NCBI GenBank assembly: GCA_023953615.1
Contig: JAMLJH010000002.1
Location: forward strand, 1,254,375-1,318,374
Reading direction: 5' to 3'
Length of the DNA: 64,000 nucleotides
From: Verrucomicrobiia bacterium
GTDB taxonomy: Bacteria > Verrucomicrobiota > Verrucomicrobiia > Limisphaerales > JADLHS01
The notes under the pieces were generated by a model. That model made no database searches, had not been told where the DNA came from, and worked only from the letters and a program-made list of their open reading frames with translations. Numbering within the stretch: the first letter of the stretch is position 1; each line of letters begins with the position of its first letter. A program made the position numbers and the translations under genes. Below are positions 17,695 to 26,880 of the stretch, piece by piece.

Positions 17695-19296
17695 TCACCA
17701 ATCCGTCGGCCGATAATCCTTTAGAAATTTACCCCAGAGATGTTCGCCCGTGTTGAACCCGGACAGGATCGGGTCCACAATCCGCGCCGCGCCATCCACA
17801 ATATCCAGCGGCGGATGGAAGCGGTGCTCGGCGCGCTTTCGCGTCGCGATCTGATGCGGGTCTTCATCCGTCACCCAGCCCGTATCCACCGCGTTCATGT
17901 GGATGCCGTCCGCGTGATAATCCGCTGCCGCCGTCCGCGTCATCATGTTCAACGCCGCCTTGGCCATGTTGGTGTGCGGATGGCGCGTCGTTTTGAACTT
18001 CCGGTAAAACTGCCCCTCCACCGCTGACACATTCACGATGTGCTTGTCGCGCTCCGGCGTGCGCAACAACAACGGTTTGAGCCGGGCGTTGAAGATGAAC
18101 GGCGCGACCGCATTGACCAGATGCACTTCGAGCAATTCCACCGCCGAGACTTCGTGCAACCGCATGCGCCAGGAATTGTGGTCGCGCAAATCCACCTGTT
18201 GCAAATCTTGATCCAGGCGGCCCTGCGGAAATAAACCGCCAGCCATCCCCTGCTCTTCCGCCAGCAACGGCACTTGCGAAAGCCAGGCCGAATGTGTCAG
18301 CCCGATCTCCGAAAGTTCCGGCCGGGTCACGACCGGCTCGTCCGGAGCTGGCGCGTGGCGCGCCACGGCGCCGGCCTCCGACTGCAATTGATACGCCCGC
18401 AATCCTTCATAACCGCCAAGCAACCGCCGCGCGGCCGCGCTCAACTGAACCAACCCCTCGCTCTCCTGCCGCATCATGTGCGCGTAAAAATCCGGCGGAC
18501 GCCGCACCGTCTGGCAGGCGTTATTGACGATGAAATCCAACCGATCGTATTGCGCCAATACGTGCCGACAAAGCGCTTCCACACTGGGAGTGTGCCGCAG
18601 ATCCAAACCGAAAATTTCCAACCGCTCCTGCCAATCGGCGAAATCGGCTTCCGCCGCATAACGGGAAGCCGCATCCCGCGGAAACCGGGTCGTCACAATC
18701 AACCGCGCTCCCGAGCGCAGCAATTTAAGCCCCGCCTGATAACCGATCTTCACCCGGCCTCCCGTCAAGAGCGCGACCCGACCGCGCAGGTCGGCCAGTT
18801 CCGTTCGTTTCCGAAAATTCAACTCGGCGCAGGCGGGGCAAAGTTGATCGTAAAAATGGTGAATGGTCGTGTAGTCCGTTTTGCAAATGTAGCAGTTTTG
18901 CGGTTCTTGGACTCCAGCCGTTGCGTCGGGGGTTGCTCCTCCAACCGACTCCAGTTTCGGTGGCGGCGGCAGGTTCGGCGTGGTGAAGACTGGCTTGGCG
19001 CGCAGTGCGCGAATGCCGGTTTCATTAAGCACCTGTTGATCCCGGTGCTGACGCTCCTGCTTGCGCCGTTTGGAAGTCTCCTTCACCAACCGCCGCCGCG
19101 CCCGCACGTCGGGACAATAAACGTCGCCCGCGACTTTGAGCAGGCGCACCCGTTCAGCGCTGGAAAGTTCCGTCAACAACGTGCGATCCGCGACCGCCGC
19201 CTCCAGTGCTGCTGCCGCCAGACGTAACCGTTGCACGAGAGCCTGGCGACTCGACGCCGCGGTCGGCAAATGTTCTGAGTTGGACATCCGTTTCAT
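17695..19296 (-). CDS. SDR-family oxidoreductase with N-terminal Cys4 module
   Basis: A large (about 533 residues) short-chain dehydrogenase. The Rossmann nucleotide site [16 protein letters not shown] follows a ~180-residue N-terminal extension. The extension has a helical part, a Pro-rich linker and a likely zinc knuckle CYIC...CPAC separated by 14 residues. SDR marks further on: [35 protein letters not shown] (Tyr/Lys region) and DTGWVTDE. The ATG at 19296 is preferred because AAAGG lies about 7-11 bases upstream; the longer frame starts with TTG. Substrate unknown. The C-terminus ([13 protein letters not shown]) is intact. Confidence 0.85.
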   Translation of the reverse strand: MKRMSNSEHLPTAASSRQALVQRLRLAAAALEAAVADRTLLTELSSAERVRLLKVAGDVYCPDVRARRRLVKETSKRRKQERQHRDQQVLNETGIRALRAKPVFTTPNLPPPPKLESVGGATPDATAGVQEPQNCYICKTDYTTIHHFYDQLCPACAELNFRKRTELADLRGRVALLTGGRVKIGYQAGLKLLRSGARLIVTTRFPRDAASRYAAEADFADWQERLEIFGLDLRHTPSVEALCRHVLAQYDRLDFIVNNACQTVRRPPDFYAHMMRQESEGLVQLSAAARRLLGGYEGLRAYQLQSEAGAVARHAPAPDEPVVTRPELSEIGLTHSAWLSQVPLLAEEQGMAGGLFPQGRLDQDLQQVDLRDHNSWRMRLHEVSAVELLEVHLVNAVAPFIFNARLKPLLLRTPERDKHIVNVSAVEGQFYRKFKTTRHPHTNMAKAALNMMTRTAAADYHADGIHMNAVDTGWVTDEDPHQIATRKRAEHRFHPPLDIVDGAARIVDPILSGFNTGEHLWGKFLKDYRPTDW

Positions 19297-19407
19297 CCGT
19301 TCGCCTTTGGCAAGCGGAACGCCAAAGCGTAAAGCCTTCGCCCGTGCCGTCAAGCAGCGCTTCGACCTTCCGTCATGCCACGGCGACTCGGTTCTTTAAT
19401 CAACTTC

Positions 19408-19785
19408 TGGATATTGACGTGGGGTAAAACTTGGTGGCGCGGCGCGAGGGCCGGGAGAGACACCAAACTGGATTCGTCTCGTCCCTCCCGGACACCGGGA
19501 CGAACAACGCTACGGGCAGACTGACTTTGTCTTAGCCGGAACAATTCGATTGGAGTTTGGGTGGAACGGGCCACTGGCCCGACAGCCGAACGCCAAGCGT
19601 ACGAACCCAATGGGGCGCGATCTCCGTGCGCTCGACTGGGCGGCAGGTTGCCGCCCAGAACGGCCAAGTTGGCCGTTCCACTTGAACCAACAGCATCGTT
19701 CCAGCTTAGCGAGCAGGCCCGCGCGGCACGACGGCTGACCTTTCATTCCGCAGCCGCCATGACGGCGCGGGGCGGCGAGCATTCA
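19408..19785. repeat. Dispersed repeat B with ~242-bp direct-repeat unit, copy 1 (gene-free 19297-19828)
   Basis: 19408-19649 is about 90 percent identical to 20499-20743 in the same orientation; the pair brackets the DUF5615/DUF433 toxin-antitoxin genes. 19538-19682 is repeat B as at 150-335. 19500-19525 and 19712-19785 recur as fragments at 21330-21450, beyond the second toxin-antitoxin module. No gene is seen here. Confidence 0.8.
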
Positions 19786-19828
19786 GGTGGCTTACAAGAG
19801 CGGCTAAGGGGAAGAAAGCGGGAGGCGC

Positions 19829-20158
19829 TTAGCGGATTTCCAGCACCCGAACCTCCTGCTCAATCCAGGTGAGGATTTGCGGCAACTGCGGCAGTAACCA
19901 TTGCCGCAAAACACGGTTGGACACGTTGCCCACGCGCAACCACACGATCACCGGCGCGTTGCCGCTTTGCTTGGCGCGCGCGGCAAAATCTTCGTCCTTG
20001 GTAATCAGGATGGTTTGGTTTTCCAGAGCGTAGCGCCAGATGGGTGAGTCTTCGGCCTCCCGCAGATTCACGTCCTCCACATGCTTGGCGTCGTGCCCGG
20101 CCTCCCGCAACCAGCGCGCCAGCGCCGGCGGCAGTTGGGCGTCTATCAGAAAGCACAC
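19829..20158 (-). CDS. DUF5615 PIN-like toxin
   Basis: A 109-residue protein of the DUF5615 PIN-like family, the probable nuclease toxin of a type II toxin-antitoxin pair. The N-terminal FLIDAQLPPALARWLREAGHDA carries the first acidic residue, the middle has LITKDEDFAARA, and the pattern VIVWLRVGN is typical. It starts with GTG (20158), with AAGG about 9 bases upstream, 9 bp after the DUF433 gene. It lies in a repeat-bounded block with that gene, which suggests acquisition as a unit. Confidence 0.88.
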   Translation of the reverse strand: MCFLIDAQLPPALARWLREAGHDAKHVEDVNLREAEDSPIWRYALENQTILITKDEDFAARAKQSGNAPVIVWLRVGNVSNRVLRQWLLPQLPQILTWIEQEVRVLEIR

Positions 20159-20167
20159 GCGCCGGCC

Positions 20168-20398
20168 TTATGATTCGGCCAATACGAGCACCGGATGATC
20201 CGCCCCTTGCGCCGCGTATTCCAGGCAGGCGCGAATGTCCTCGGGTTGCAGATAGGGAAAGTCCTCCAGGATTTGTTTCTCCGGCACCCCGGCGGCCAGC
20301 AAGTCCAGCACGTCCTTGACGCGGATGCGCATGCCCCGGATGCAGGGGCGTCCACCGCATTGCTTGGGATTGAAGGTGATTCGATCCATGTATTTCAT
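20168..20398 (-). CDS. DUF433 antitoxin
   Basis: A 76-residue DUF433 (winged-helix-like) protein, the usual partner of DUF5615 toxins. Motifs: ITFNPKQCGGRPCIRGMRI and LDLLAAGVPEKQILEDFPYL. The ATG at 20398 is chosen because AAGGTGG lies upstream at normal distance; the open frame upstream is only repeat/spacer. It is the first gene of the two-gene operon and probably represses its own promoter. Confidence 0.9.
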   Translation of the reverse strand: MKYMDRITFNPKQCGGRPCIRGMRIRVKDVLDLLAAGVPEKQILEDFPYLQPEDIRACLEYAAQGADHPVLVLAES

Positions 20399-20498
20399 AC
20401 GGGCCACCTTACTGGCTGGGCCGCTTTTTCTCAAGCTTTGCTTCCGCCTGCGGCAGCTCGGCCGGGGTGCGTCAGCCGATGCACTTCGATGCGCTTGC

Positions 20499-20743
20499 GG
20501 ATGTTGACGCGGGGGTAAAACTTGGTGGCGCGGCGCGAGGGCCGGGAGCGACATTCCAACTTCAAAGCATCTCGTCCCTCCCGGACACCGGGACGAACAA
20601 CGCTACGGGCAGACTCACTTTGTCTTGGCCGGAACAATTCGATTGGAGTTTGGGTGGAACGGGCCACTGGCCCGACAGCCGAACGCCAAGCGTGCGAACC
20701 CAATGGGGCGCGATCTCCGTTGCGCTCGACTGGGCGGCAGGTT
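20499..20743. repeat. ~242-bp direct repeat, copy 2
   Basis: Partner of 19408-19649. The homology ends at GGGCGGCAGGTT (20743), exactly next to the stop codon of the ParE-like toxin (20744-20746), whereas copy 1 continues into the rest of repeat B. The second module may therefore have landed inside a repeat copy. Confidence 0.85.
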
Positions 20744-21031
20744 TCAGCGGTGCTGCCAGTAAAACGGGCGGCGATGCAAGTGCATCACGGCTTTGAGGTA
20801 AAGAACGTCGCCCCGCACGCTGTAAACGATGGCGTAGGGAAAGCGGTGAAAGTTGAGCTTGCGATTGTCACCCCGGATTTTGCGCCCGCGTTCCGGCTCA
20901 GCCACGATGCGGCGCAAGGTGGATTCGAACTCGTCAAGGAAGTCATCGCCCAGGCCCGGCTGCCGGGATTCATACCACAGTGCCCCGCCTTCCAGTTCCT
21001 GATCGGCTTCAGGATGGCTGACGATGTGCAT
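20744..21031 (-). CDS. ParE/RelE-family toxin
   Basis: A 95-residue protein of the type II RelE/ParE toxin superfamily. The start at the ATG 21031 gives MHIVSHPEADQELEGGALWY, followed by the helix FLDEFESTLRRIVAEPERG and the strand RFPYAIVYSVRGDVLYLKAVMH with the usual R-FPY-Y-V pattern. It overlaps the upstream antitoxin gene by 23 bp, as in many such operons. ParE-like toxins poison gyrase, while RelE-like ones cut mRNA; the sequence does not decide which, though FPY and the C-terminal tail favour ParE. Confidence 0.9.
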   Translation of the reverse strand: MHIVSHPEADQELEGGALWYESRQPGLGDDFLDEFESTLRRIVAEPERGRKIRGDNRKLNFHRFPYAIVYSVRGDVLYLKAVMHLHRRPFYWQHR

Positions 21032-21254
21032 GGAGACTGGCGCGAATGTCCCGGACGGTTTCCGCCACCGGACGGCAACTGACTTTGCCGGCCTCGATCT
21101 CGCGGGAACGGCGGTCAATGACTTCCTGCCATTGGGTTTCGGCGTCGGCGTCCACAGCGTCATCAAGACTGGCAATGAGTTGCCGGGCGAGATACGCCCG
21201 ATCCTGCTCCGGCAAGGCCAGCATTTCAGCGACTTTTTCAGCGGTCACGCTCAT
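21009..21254 (-). CDS. Antitoxin, putative addiction module component (TIGR02574 family)
   Basis: An 81-residue protein with VAEMLALPEQDRAYLARQLIASLDD near the N-terminus and WQEVIDRRSREIEAGKV further on, the classic pattern of the TIGR02574 'putative addiction module component' family paired with ParE-like toxins. It is the first gene of the pair. Its 3' end overlaps the toxin start, allowing translational coupling. Confidence 0.9.
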   Translation of the reverse strand: MSVTAEKVAEMLALPEQDRAYLARQLIASLDDAVDADAETQWQEVIDRRSREIEAGKVSCRPVAETVRDIRASLHAHRQPS

Positions 21255-21299
21255 GCGCGGATAATATCGTCTTCACCGCCCGGCTGACAAGCGATGCCT

Positions 21300-21450
21300 T
21301 GATTTTGTTCTGCCGGTGACGACAGCGCGACGAACGACGCCACGGGCAGACCGATATTGTCTTGGCGAGCAGGCCCGCGCCGGCAGGACGGCTGCCCCTT
21401 CCGAGTTCCCGCAGCCACCATGACGGCGCGGGGCGGCGAGCGGTCGGGGC
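21300..21450. repeat. Fragmentary third copy of the TA-associated repeat
   Basis: Contains GACGAACGACGCCACGGGCA (compare 19500 and 20592) and then GAGCAGGCCCGCGC...CCATGACGGCGCGGGGCGGC (compare 19710-19780). It lies between the ParE module and the immunity-like gene, so both toxin-antitoxin modules sit between pieces of one repeat family. Confidence 0.7.
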
Positions 21451-21501
21451 GCGTTGAACGCGACGAGTTTGCTTACACCGTTTGGCGGGACACCGGTTGG
21501 G

Positions 21502-22305
21502 CTACTTTTCAACGTCCAAACATGTGAGAGCGTGCGCAGGCAACCAAAATGGATCGGTGGCAACTTCAACGCCTCGGCGGTAAGCCAGCAGCGCCAAACC
21601 ACAGTGCGCCCAACACCATTTCTGCTCGATGGGATACCGCTGCACCGTGACTACCATTTCTTCTGCCGTTTCTGACCGAACCGTTCCGTCTTTGCGGCCG
21701 CGTGCCCAAAGTTTCTCAAAGTCCTTTCGCTGTGCCTTAACAAAACCATTCCAGTCGCCTTTGAGCCAAGGTGAAACGAGTAGCTTTGACGCGGCTGAAA
21801 ATGAAGGCGGCCTGTATGCCGCCCATATCACTTCGGATTGTCGTTCGGCCTTCTTTGCGTCTCCAAGGATTGAATACTTCAGCATCCCGCACCAAGCACT
21901 CGCATAAAGTTCCCCATCGTCTTTGGGTTCGTTCCCCCCGATCCCCGACGCATCAACCACGCGACCGGCCAATTTTTCCAATTGCGCCTGACTGGAACCG
22001 AAGATCGCACAGTGAAGCAGGTATAAGTCGGCGTGCGGGCGCATGTAGAACTGCGAAGATGTGTCCTGCATGTTGATCCCTTTTTCCACAAACGCCCCCA
22101 CTTTTGCACGAACGTCGTTTTCCGATCCGGCCATCAACCACTGTAGCCAAATCCATTTCATGCAATTTGCAGCAAACCCTCGTGCTGCCGAAAAGCCGTC
22201 ATTCTTTAGAACTTCGATGTCAATTTTCGACAACGGCTTATCCAATTCAGCGATCATCGCCGCCTTGCGAACACTATCCTCTAGGCTATCAACAGTCAGT
22301 TTCAT
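21502..22305 (-). CDS. Probable immunity protein for the RHS toxin
   Basis: A 267-residue soluble, mostly helical protein with no signal peptide. It starts 11 bp after the stop of the RHS-toxin gene on the same strand, the standard place for a cognate immunity gene. The C-terminal pattern (GLALLAYRRGVEVATDPFWLPAHAL) recalls the Imm49-type immunity proteins, but I cannot confirm the family. If so, it stays in the cytoplasm and binds the nuclease tip of the toxin. Function is inferred mainly from position. Confidence 0.65.
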   Translation of the reverse strand: MKLTVDSLEDSVRKAAMIAELDKPLSKIDIEVLKNDGFSAARGFAANCMKWIWLQWLMAGSENDVRAKVGAFVEKGINMQDTSSQFYMRPHADLYLLHCAIFGSSQAQLEKLAGRVVDASGIGGNEPKDDGELYASAWCGMLKYSILGDAKKAERQSEVIWAAYRPPSFSAASKLLVSPWLKGDWNGFVKAQRKDFEKLWARGRKDGTVRSETAEEMVVTVQRYPIEQKWCWAHCGLALLAYRRGVEVATDPFWLPAHALTCLDVEK

Positions 22306-22316
22306 TTGATTCAGTT

Positions 22317-23636
22317 TCAGCGAACAACGTGTTCGTTCGTAATCTCAGGAAAACCGCCTTCGGAGATGTCTGGGATTACTTCGTCATCACCCAAATGCAT
22401 CAACCTGAAGCCTCTGATTCGCCAATCTGTCCATTCCTTCAACGCGCCAAGCAAGTATGCCTCTACTTTCCCCTGCTTGATGTATTGGCGCAATTCTGAA
22501 AGTCCCATCTCGTGCAGCCCCAAGTCCACCATGCCATCAAGAATCTTAGACGCATATTCGTCCAGCCATCTCGCCGACATCTGGCGCATTCCATTCATGA
22601 TGTTCCATTTCAGTTGGGCAACTCCCGGCAATCTGCCCTCGCTCGCCTTGACCTCGCCAACGAAGAGAACGATGCGACCATTCTTGACCACCACCCCGTA
22701 AACGTCAGGACCAACGGTGCTGACCGGCCCTTTGGCACGAATGGCCCTGAAGCCTGGAATCTTGTTGAGGTATTTCACCCAGACTTCTTCTCCCTCCAGT
22801 CCAAGCTTCTGATTTCTATCGGTTGGGAGCAGATCGTTCAGGAGTTGCTTCGCCATGTCCCGCATCTCCCATTGCACTTTCGTCTCAACCCCCGCCTTCA
22901 TGCCTTGTAGCCCTTCAGCAGTTGTCAAGGCTGACAACGTCCCAATGAAGTTGAACTCGTGCCCGGAGGGATCTACGCCATTCACCGGGTTGGCATGTGC
23001 ATAGAGGTATTTATGCAGAGAGAGTGGGTCTTGGTTGTTTCCCTCATAGCTGTCCATCGTCCAAAATCTGCCCGTGCCGGGATTCAGATACCGCGCCCGC
23101 AGGTAATACAGCCCCAGGTCTTTGTCGAACCGCTCCCCGCAGTACAAATGACTGTTTGGCGTGCTGCCGCTCGGCTCAATCACCACCCCAAACGCGTCAT
23201 ACGTGTAGCGGTCGCTCATCACCCCTTCGGCATTGAGCACAAACCGCACGTTGCCGTGCCCGTCATACCCAAACAACTCCTCCGCCTCGGTCCCGCGTTG
23301 TTGCCGGATTAACTGATGCCCGAACAGATAGGAGCGGCTTTTGATGAACGGATCGCCATTCTCAGAAACCAGTTCCACCACATTCTGCGCGTAACCCGTC
23401 GGGTTGCGGTCGTCCACAATGAACACCGTGGTCTTGGGGTCCGTTCCCGCCGTCTCCACCTTGACCACCAGATTCCCGTCGCCGTCATAGACAAAGTCGG
23501 TGGTCTGCCCGGAAACCGTCCGCCGGACGAGGCGGTTCTCGAAGTCGTACTGGTCGGCTGCGGCTTGCGCCGGGGCGGTATGCGTGTCCCCGGTCAAGGC
23601 GACGAGGCTCAACAACAATGTCAACCAATGCTTCAT
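22317..23636 (-). CDS. Short secreted RHS-core protein with nuclease-like C-terminal toxin
   Basis: A 439-residue polymorphic toxin. Residues 1-27 look like a signal peptide. Residues ~28-160 hold about three RHS/YD repeats (YDFENRL, YDGDGNL, YDGHGNV, YTYDAFG). Residues ~165-225 are the RHS-associated core ending in YLYAHANPVNGVDPSGHE, after which the variable tip begins. The tip has GPDVYGVVV (D311) and LFVGEVKAS (E328, K330), the D...ExK spacing of PD-(D/E)xK nucleases. It is much shorter than usual RHS proteins (over 1000 residues), so it may be a natural mini-RHS or the remnant of a longer one. Confidence 0.8.
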   Translation of the reverse strand: MKHWLTLLLSLVALTGDTHTAPAQAAADQYDFENRLVRRTVSGQTTDFVYDGDGNLVVKVETAGTDPKTTVFIVDDRNPTGYAQNVVELVSENGDPFIKSRSYLFGHQLIRQQRGTEAEELFGYDGHGNVRFVLNAEGVMSDRYTYDAFGVVIEPSGSTPNSHLYCGERFDKDLGLYYLRARYLNPGTGRFWTMDSYEGNNQDPLSLHKYLYAHANPVNGVDPSGHEFNFIGTLSALTTAEGLQGMKAGVETKVQWEMRDMAKQLLNDLLPTDRNQKLGLEGEEVWVKYLNKIPGFRAIRAKGPVSTVGPDVYGVVVKNGRIVLFVGEVKASEGRLPGVAQLKWNIMNGMRQMSARWLDEYASKILDGMVDLGLHEMGLSELRQYIKQGKVEAYLLGALKEWTDWRIRGFRLMHLGDDEVIPDISEGGFPEITNEHVVR

Positions 23637-23768
23637 GCGGGCTCTTAAAAGCTGCGCTCAGTAAACCATGCCAGCCCCCGCCCCGCAATGCGCCGCATGA
23701 TCAAGTCACACGCTGGACTCCGAGAGAGATCGGACGGTCAAACGCGAATTGAACGGCGAGTGTGGCCG

Positions 23769-25835
23769 TTATTGGGTGCCGACGCGGTAATAGGTTTCCG
23801 GCGTGCCGGGGTTCGGCAGAAACAACTGCATCATGTCGCCGTTGCCGATGAAGTTGGTGACGTTCACCCAGGGGGCGGTGCTGAGGTTGGTGCGTGATTG
23901 CACGGTGTGGGTGCGGCCAGCCTGGGTGATCAGTGAGAAGCTGAAGTTGGTGCCCGTGTGCCACGGATTCAGGATTTGCACCGGGGTCGCCGGCGGTTCG
24001 GCGGCGCCGACGACAAACCTGCGGGTCTGGCCGGAAACCAGATTGACCTGGGCCTGCCAGCCGGTCAGCGGTTGGAACGAGGCGTCTTCAGGTTCACTGA
24101 GGTAAATTCCCGGAAAATCGTTCCGCGTGTAATTAAGATACAGCGCGTTGGTACCGGGCGCCAGCGGATTGGGCATCACACTGCTCACCACGTCGGAGGC
24201 GAGATTCGTGTATCCGCCGCTGGGGGTGTTGGTGCCGGCCAGATACGAGTAGAGATAGAGATAATCGTAATCGGCTGGACCGGTCCAGGTGAAGACATGA
24301 TCGGGCGCAACGTCGGTCTGCCCTTCCGCAGGCGAAGTAACGTTGGCCTCCGGCAAATCCGACAGCTCGAGCGTATCAACGGTGACGTGGAAGGTGTATC
24401 GCCGTTCCGACGGGTGCCCGCGATTGATGTAAATCGTCCAGTCTCCCGCTTCCACCGCCGCGATCAGCTCCGCCAGGGTGGGTTGGACGGAAGAGGTGCT
24501 GTACTCCTCGCCGTCGCTGCCCCGATAGGCACTGAACGTGTTGTCGGGCGAAACGATCTCGTGCGAGGTGATCGGAGCGGGTTGAATGAAGTTAATCAAG
24601 GGGAAGACGTGGAAACCCGGATTAAGCGGGTCGGACGTGCGCTCGATGCTCAGGGTCATGAACAATTCGATTTCCGGAAGGAATTGAACTTCATCCAGCC
24701 AGGCGGCATCGGCGCCGGCAGTGGAATCGCCATCCTTGTAATAAGTCCAACGCAAGGTATGCGTTCCAGCAGGCAGGTTGATTTCATAATAGTCCCAACC
24801 CCAATCGCCGGAAATCTCCGCTTCGCTATCGCCGTTCACCGTGAATTCAAGGTAATCGTAGCCGTCCGAGTCGTCGCTGGAAACGTTCCACCAGAAGGTC
24901 AGAACGCCCGGCCCCGTCACGGTGGTTTCAATCCAGGAGGCTTCGTCATGATCAATGGCGCCGCTCTGCGCCGCGTCCGTGCCGTCGTGGGTCTCGTCAG
25001 TCTGACGAAACCAGGCGGCGTCACCGCCAGTGGTCCAGACGCCCGTCGGCTGATCCACGGCATCCGCCAGTTCGCTGTCTCCGTCCGTACCGCCCTCCAC
25101 GGTGAAGTCGGAGAATTTGTAGCTGTAAAGGTCCCCGGCGCCCGTCCAATCCGGCAACGCCACTCCCAAGGCGTTGGTTGGGGTGGACAAAGTGATGCCC
25201 GAGAAGTTGTTGCTGAGATATTGAACGAACAACGTGTTGGGACCAGGGGTCAATGGCCCGGGTAAAGTCCATTGCGTGGCTGAGCCGGGGAGATCAGCCG
25301 AATAGCTGTTACCTCCACCATCATCATGCGACGCGCTAACGAAGATGGACGGCAGGTTGTCGGGTCCCGTCCATGTGAAAGTCGGGGTGGCGGTCACTCC
25401 GGTGCTCTGGTCTGTCGGGAAGAGAATTGTCACATTGCCCAACACTTCTGGAGTAACGTCGGTAATGGACACCGCGAACTCGTAGAGTTCCTCCGAGGGA
25501 TGCCCTCGATTCAGGTATAATTTCCACAGACCGTTGGTGCATTCCTGGATCACGGTATTGAGATCGTTGGTCAGAAAGATAGCGCTGTTGCCATTGGTAT
25601 CGCCAAGCTGCCGCCACACCCGTCCGCTGGCGGACTCCAGCCAATGAAAGGTGAGTGGCGGATTGGTGGCGGTCAGTCTCGGGTTCGGATAGTAAAAGTC
25701 ATACCCATGCCAGATGGACATCCGTACCGACACGTCGGCCCGGGTGGGAGTTACCGCAAAGGGCACAACGACACTGGCGATCAACAGCCAACGCCAACAG
25801 TTGGAGACCGTAATCCGGAAGACAGACAATGACAT
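23769..25835 (-). CDS. Large secreted beta-sandwich protein with duplicated modules
   Basis: A 688-residue exported protein: signal peptide near residues 14-33, then two similar modules. Each contains an INRGHPSE-type segment (YLNRGHPSEELYEFAV and YINRGHPSERRYTFHV) and a following Ig-like block (FTWTGPDNLPSIFV and FTWTGPADYDYLYL). Between them is a CBM-like domain (GVLTFWWNVSSDDSDGYDYL, AGTHTLRWTYYKDG). The C-terminus is the domain common at the end of verrucomicrobial surface proteins (AGRTHTVQSRTNLSTAPWV...YYRVGTQ). No catalytic motif is seen; a carbohydrate-binding or adhesin role is possible. Confidence 0.75.
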   Translation of the reverse strand: MSLSVFRITVSNCWRWLLIASVVVPFAVTPTRADVSVRMSIWHGYDFYYPNPRLTATNPPLTFHWLESASGRVWRQLGDTNGNSAIFLTNDLNTVIQECTNGLWKLYLNRGHPSEELYEFAVSITDVTPEVLGNVTILFPTDQSTGVTATPTFTWTGPDNLPSIFVSASHDDGGGNSYSADLPGSATQWTLPGPLTPGPNTLFVQYLSNNFSGITLSTPTNALGVALPDWTGAGDLYSYKFSDFTVEGGTDGDSELADAVDQPTGVWTTGGDAAWFRQTDETHDGTDAAQSGAIDHDEASWIETTVTGPGVLTFWWNVSSDDSDGYDYLEFTVNGDSEAEISGDWGWDYYEINLPAGTHTLRWTYYKDGDSTAGADAAWLDEVQFLPEIELFMTLSIERTSDPLNPGFHVFPLINFIQPAPITSHEIVSPDNTFSAYRGSDGEEYSTSSVQPTLAELIAAVEAGDWTIYINRGHPSERRYTFHVTVDTLELSDLPEANVTSPAEGQTDVAPDHVFTWTGPADYDYLYLYSYLAGTNTPSGGYTNLASDVVSSVMPNPLAPGTNALYLNYTRNDFPGIYLSEPEDASFQPLTGWQAQVNLVSGQTRRFVVGAAEPPATPVQILNPWHTGTNFSFSLITQAGRTHTVQSRTNLSTAPWVNVTNFIGNGDMMQLFLPNPGTPETYYRVGTQ

Positions 25836-25963
25836 AATCCACGTACGACTGAGTTTAAGTTTTAGGGTTCGTCACGCCGACTGCGATTCAGGCAGCGTAA
25901 TTCGAACGGGAGTATGAATTTGAATCCGAAGCGTTCAAGAGAATTCATCCCGAAACTCTACGG

Positions 25964-26180
25964 ACAACAATGTGGCTGCGGCGTCCCGCCGCAGTTCCGC
26001 ATCCCCGCATCACCCGACGGCGCGCACGGAGTGACGCGCCCTACCGGTTTCAGTTATCAGCACCAGATGTCGTCCGCGAGACGCGAACGACTACCGCCGA
26101 GGGCGGCGGTGCTCCCCCATTCCCCATTCTCTTGCCATTCGTTCCCTTGTCTTCCCGTTCGCGTATTTCGCGGTTGTAGC
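25964..26180. repeat. Dispersed repeat family A, inverted copy (gene-free 25836-26269)
   Basis: Reverse complement of 417-640, including CGCGTATTTCGCGGTTGTAG at one end and the GCGGCGTCCCGCCGC palindrome at the other. The rest of the 25836-26269 spacer holds the short direct/inverted motif GAGGGCCGGGGTGAGGGGA (26244-26262). No gene is seen. Confidence 0.8.
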
Positions 26181-26269
26181 CACTTTGGAATTAACCGCTT
26201 TTCCCCTCTCCCGACCTGACGGCCACCCTCCTTGCTCCCCGTGAGGGCCGGGGTGAGGGGATATTCATC

Positions 26270-26788
26270 TCACTGGGGAGCACTAGTTGGTGTGTTGGGG
26301 TAGATTTGTACTTCAGATTGGCCACGAATATCGGTGGACCGCTCTAGCCAAAGCGAACATCCCGCAAGATTTGTTACGGCTATGAAGATGCTGTAATCTT
26401 GCATCGGAACGAGTGGCAAATTTTCCGTTGGTTTCCCTCGAACGGCCATCCATCGTAAATTGTGCCGTTTGCTCCAGGAACCGAGAGTCACATTTGAAGG
26501 ATTTAATATGGCTTGCCAAACTAGTTGAGTGTTCTTTTCTAGAAGAATTTCACCACTAAAATTCCAACTGTTTGTATCAACCCAAGACGGCACACCCAAA
26601 GCAAAAGTAAAAGAATTCCCCGAAGGAATACGAATACGGACGGATGAGGCAAAGCTTTCAGAAAATACAAATATCCGGTCCTGCTCTACTGAGGCATGAC
26701 GTTTGGCAAAGCGAAGCAAAAGTATGACTCCGCACACGAGAAATACGCAGAACGCAATTGTATCAATGGAAAAGCGTCTTTTTGCCAT
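26270..26788 (-). CDS. Hypothetical membrane-anchored protein
   Basis: A 172-residue protein with a single N-terminal transmembrane segment (IAFCVFLVCGVILLLRF, residues ~11-27) and an extracytoplasmic polar domain. It is visibly AT-richer than its neighbours and I recognise no family. It lies between repeat A and a prepilin-type gene. Composition suggests recent acquisition. Confidence 0.6.
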   Translation of the reverse strand: MAKRRFSIDTIAFCVFLVCGVILLLRFAKRHASVEQDRIFVFSESFASSVRIRIPSGNSFTFALGVPSWVDTNSWNFSGEILLEKNTQLVWQAILNPSNVTLGSWSKRHNLRWMAVRGKPTENLPLVPMQDYSIFIAVTNLAGCSLWLERSTDIRGQSEVQIYPNTPTSAPQ

Positions 26789-26880
26789 AAGTTATTTTCT
26801 GCAGCTACCAGTTTGCTGGGCAAATCTTCTTTCTGCGTTGCAATCTGGCGTGGGAGTTCATCCGCAGACGAGTGGCTGCG

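Noticed and set aside
23958..25265. 435-codon plus-strand open frame
   Set aside because: Antisense to the 688-residue secreted protein, with Arg/Val/Gly-rich shadow composition.
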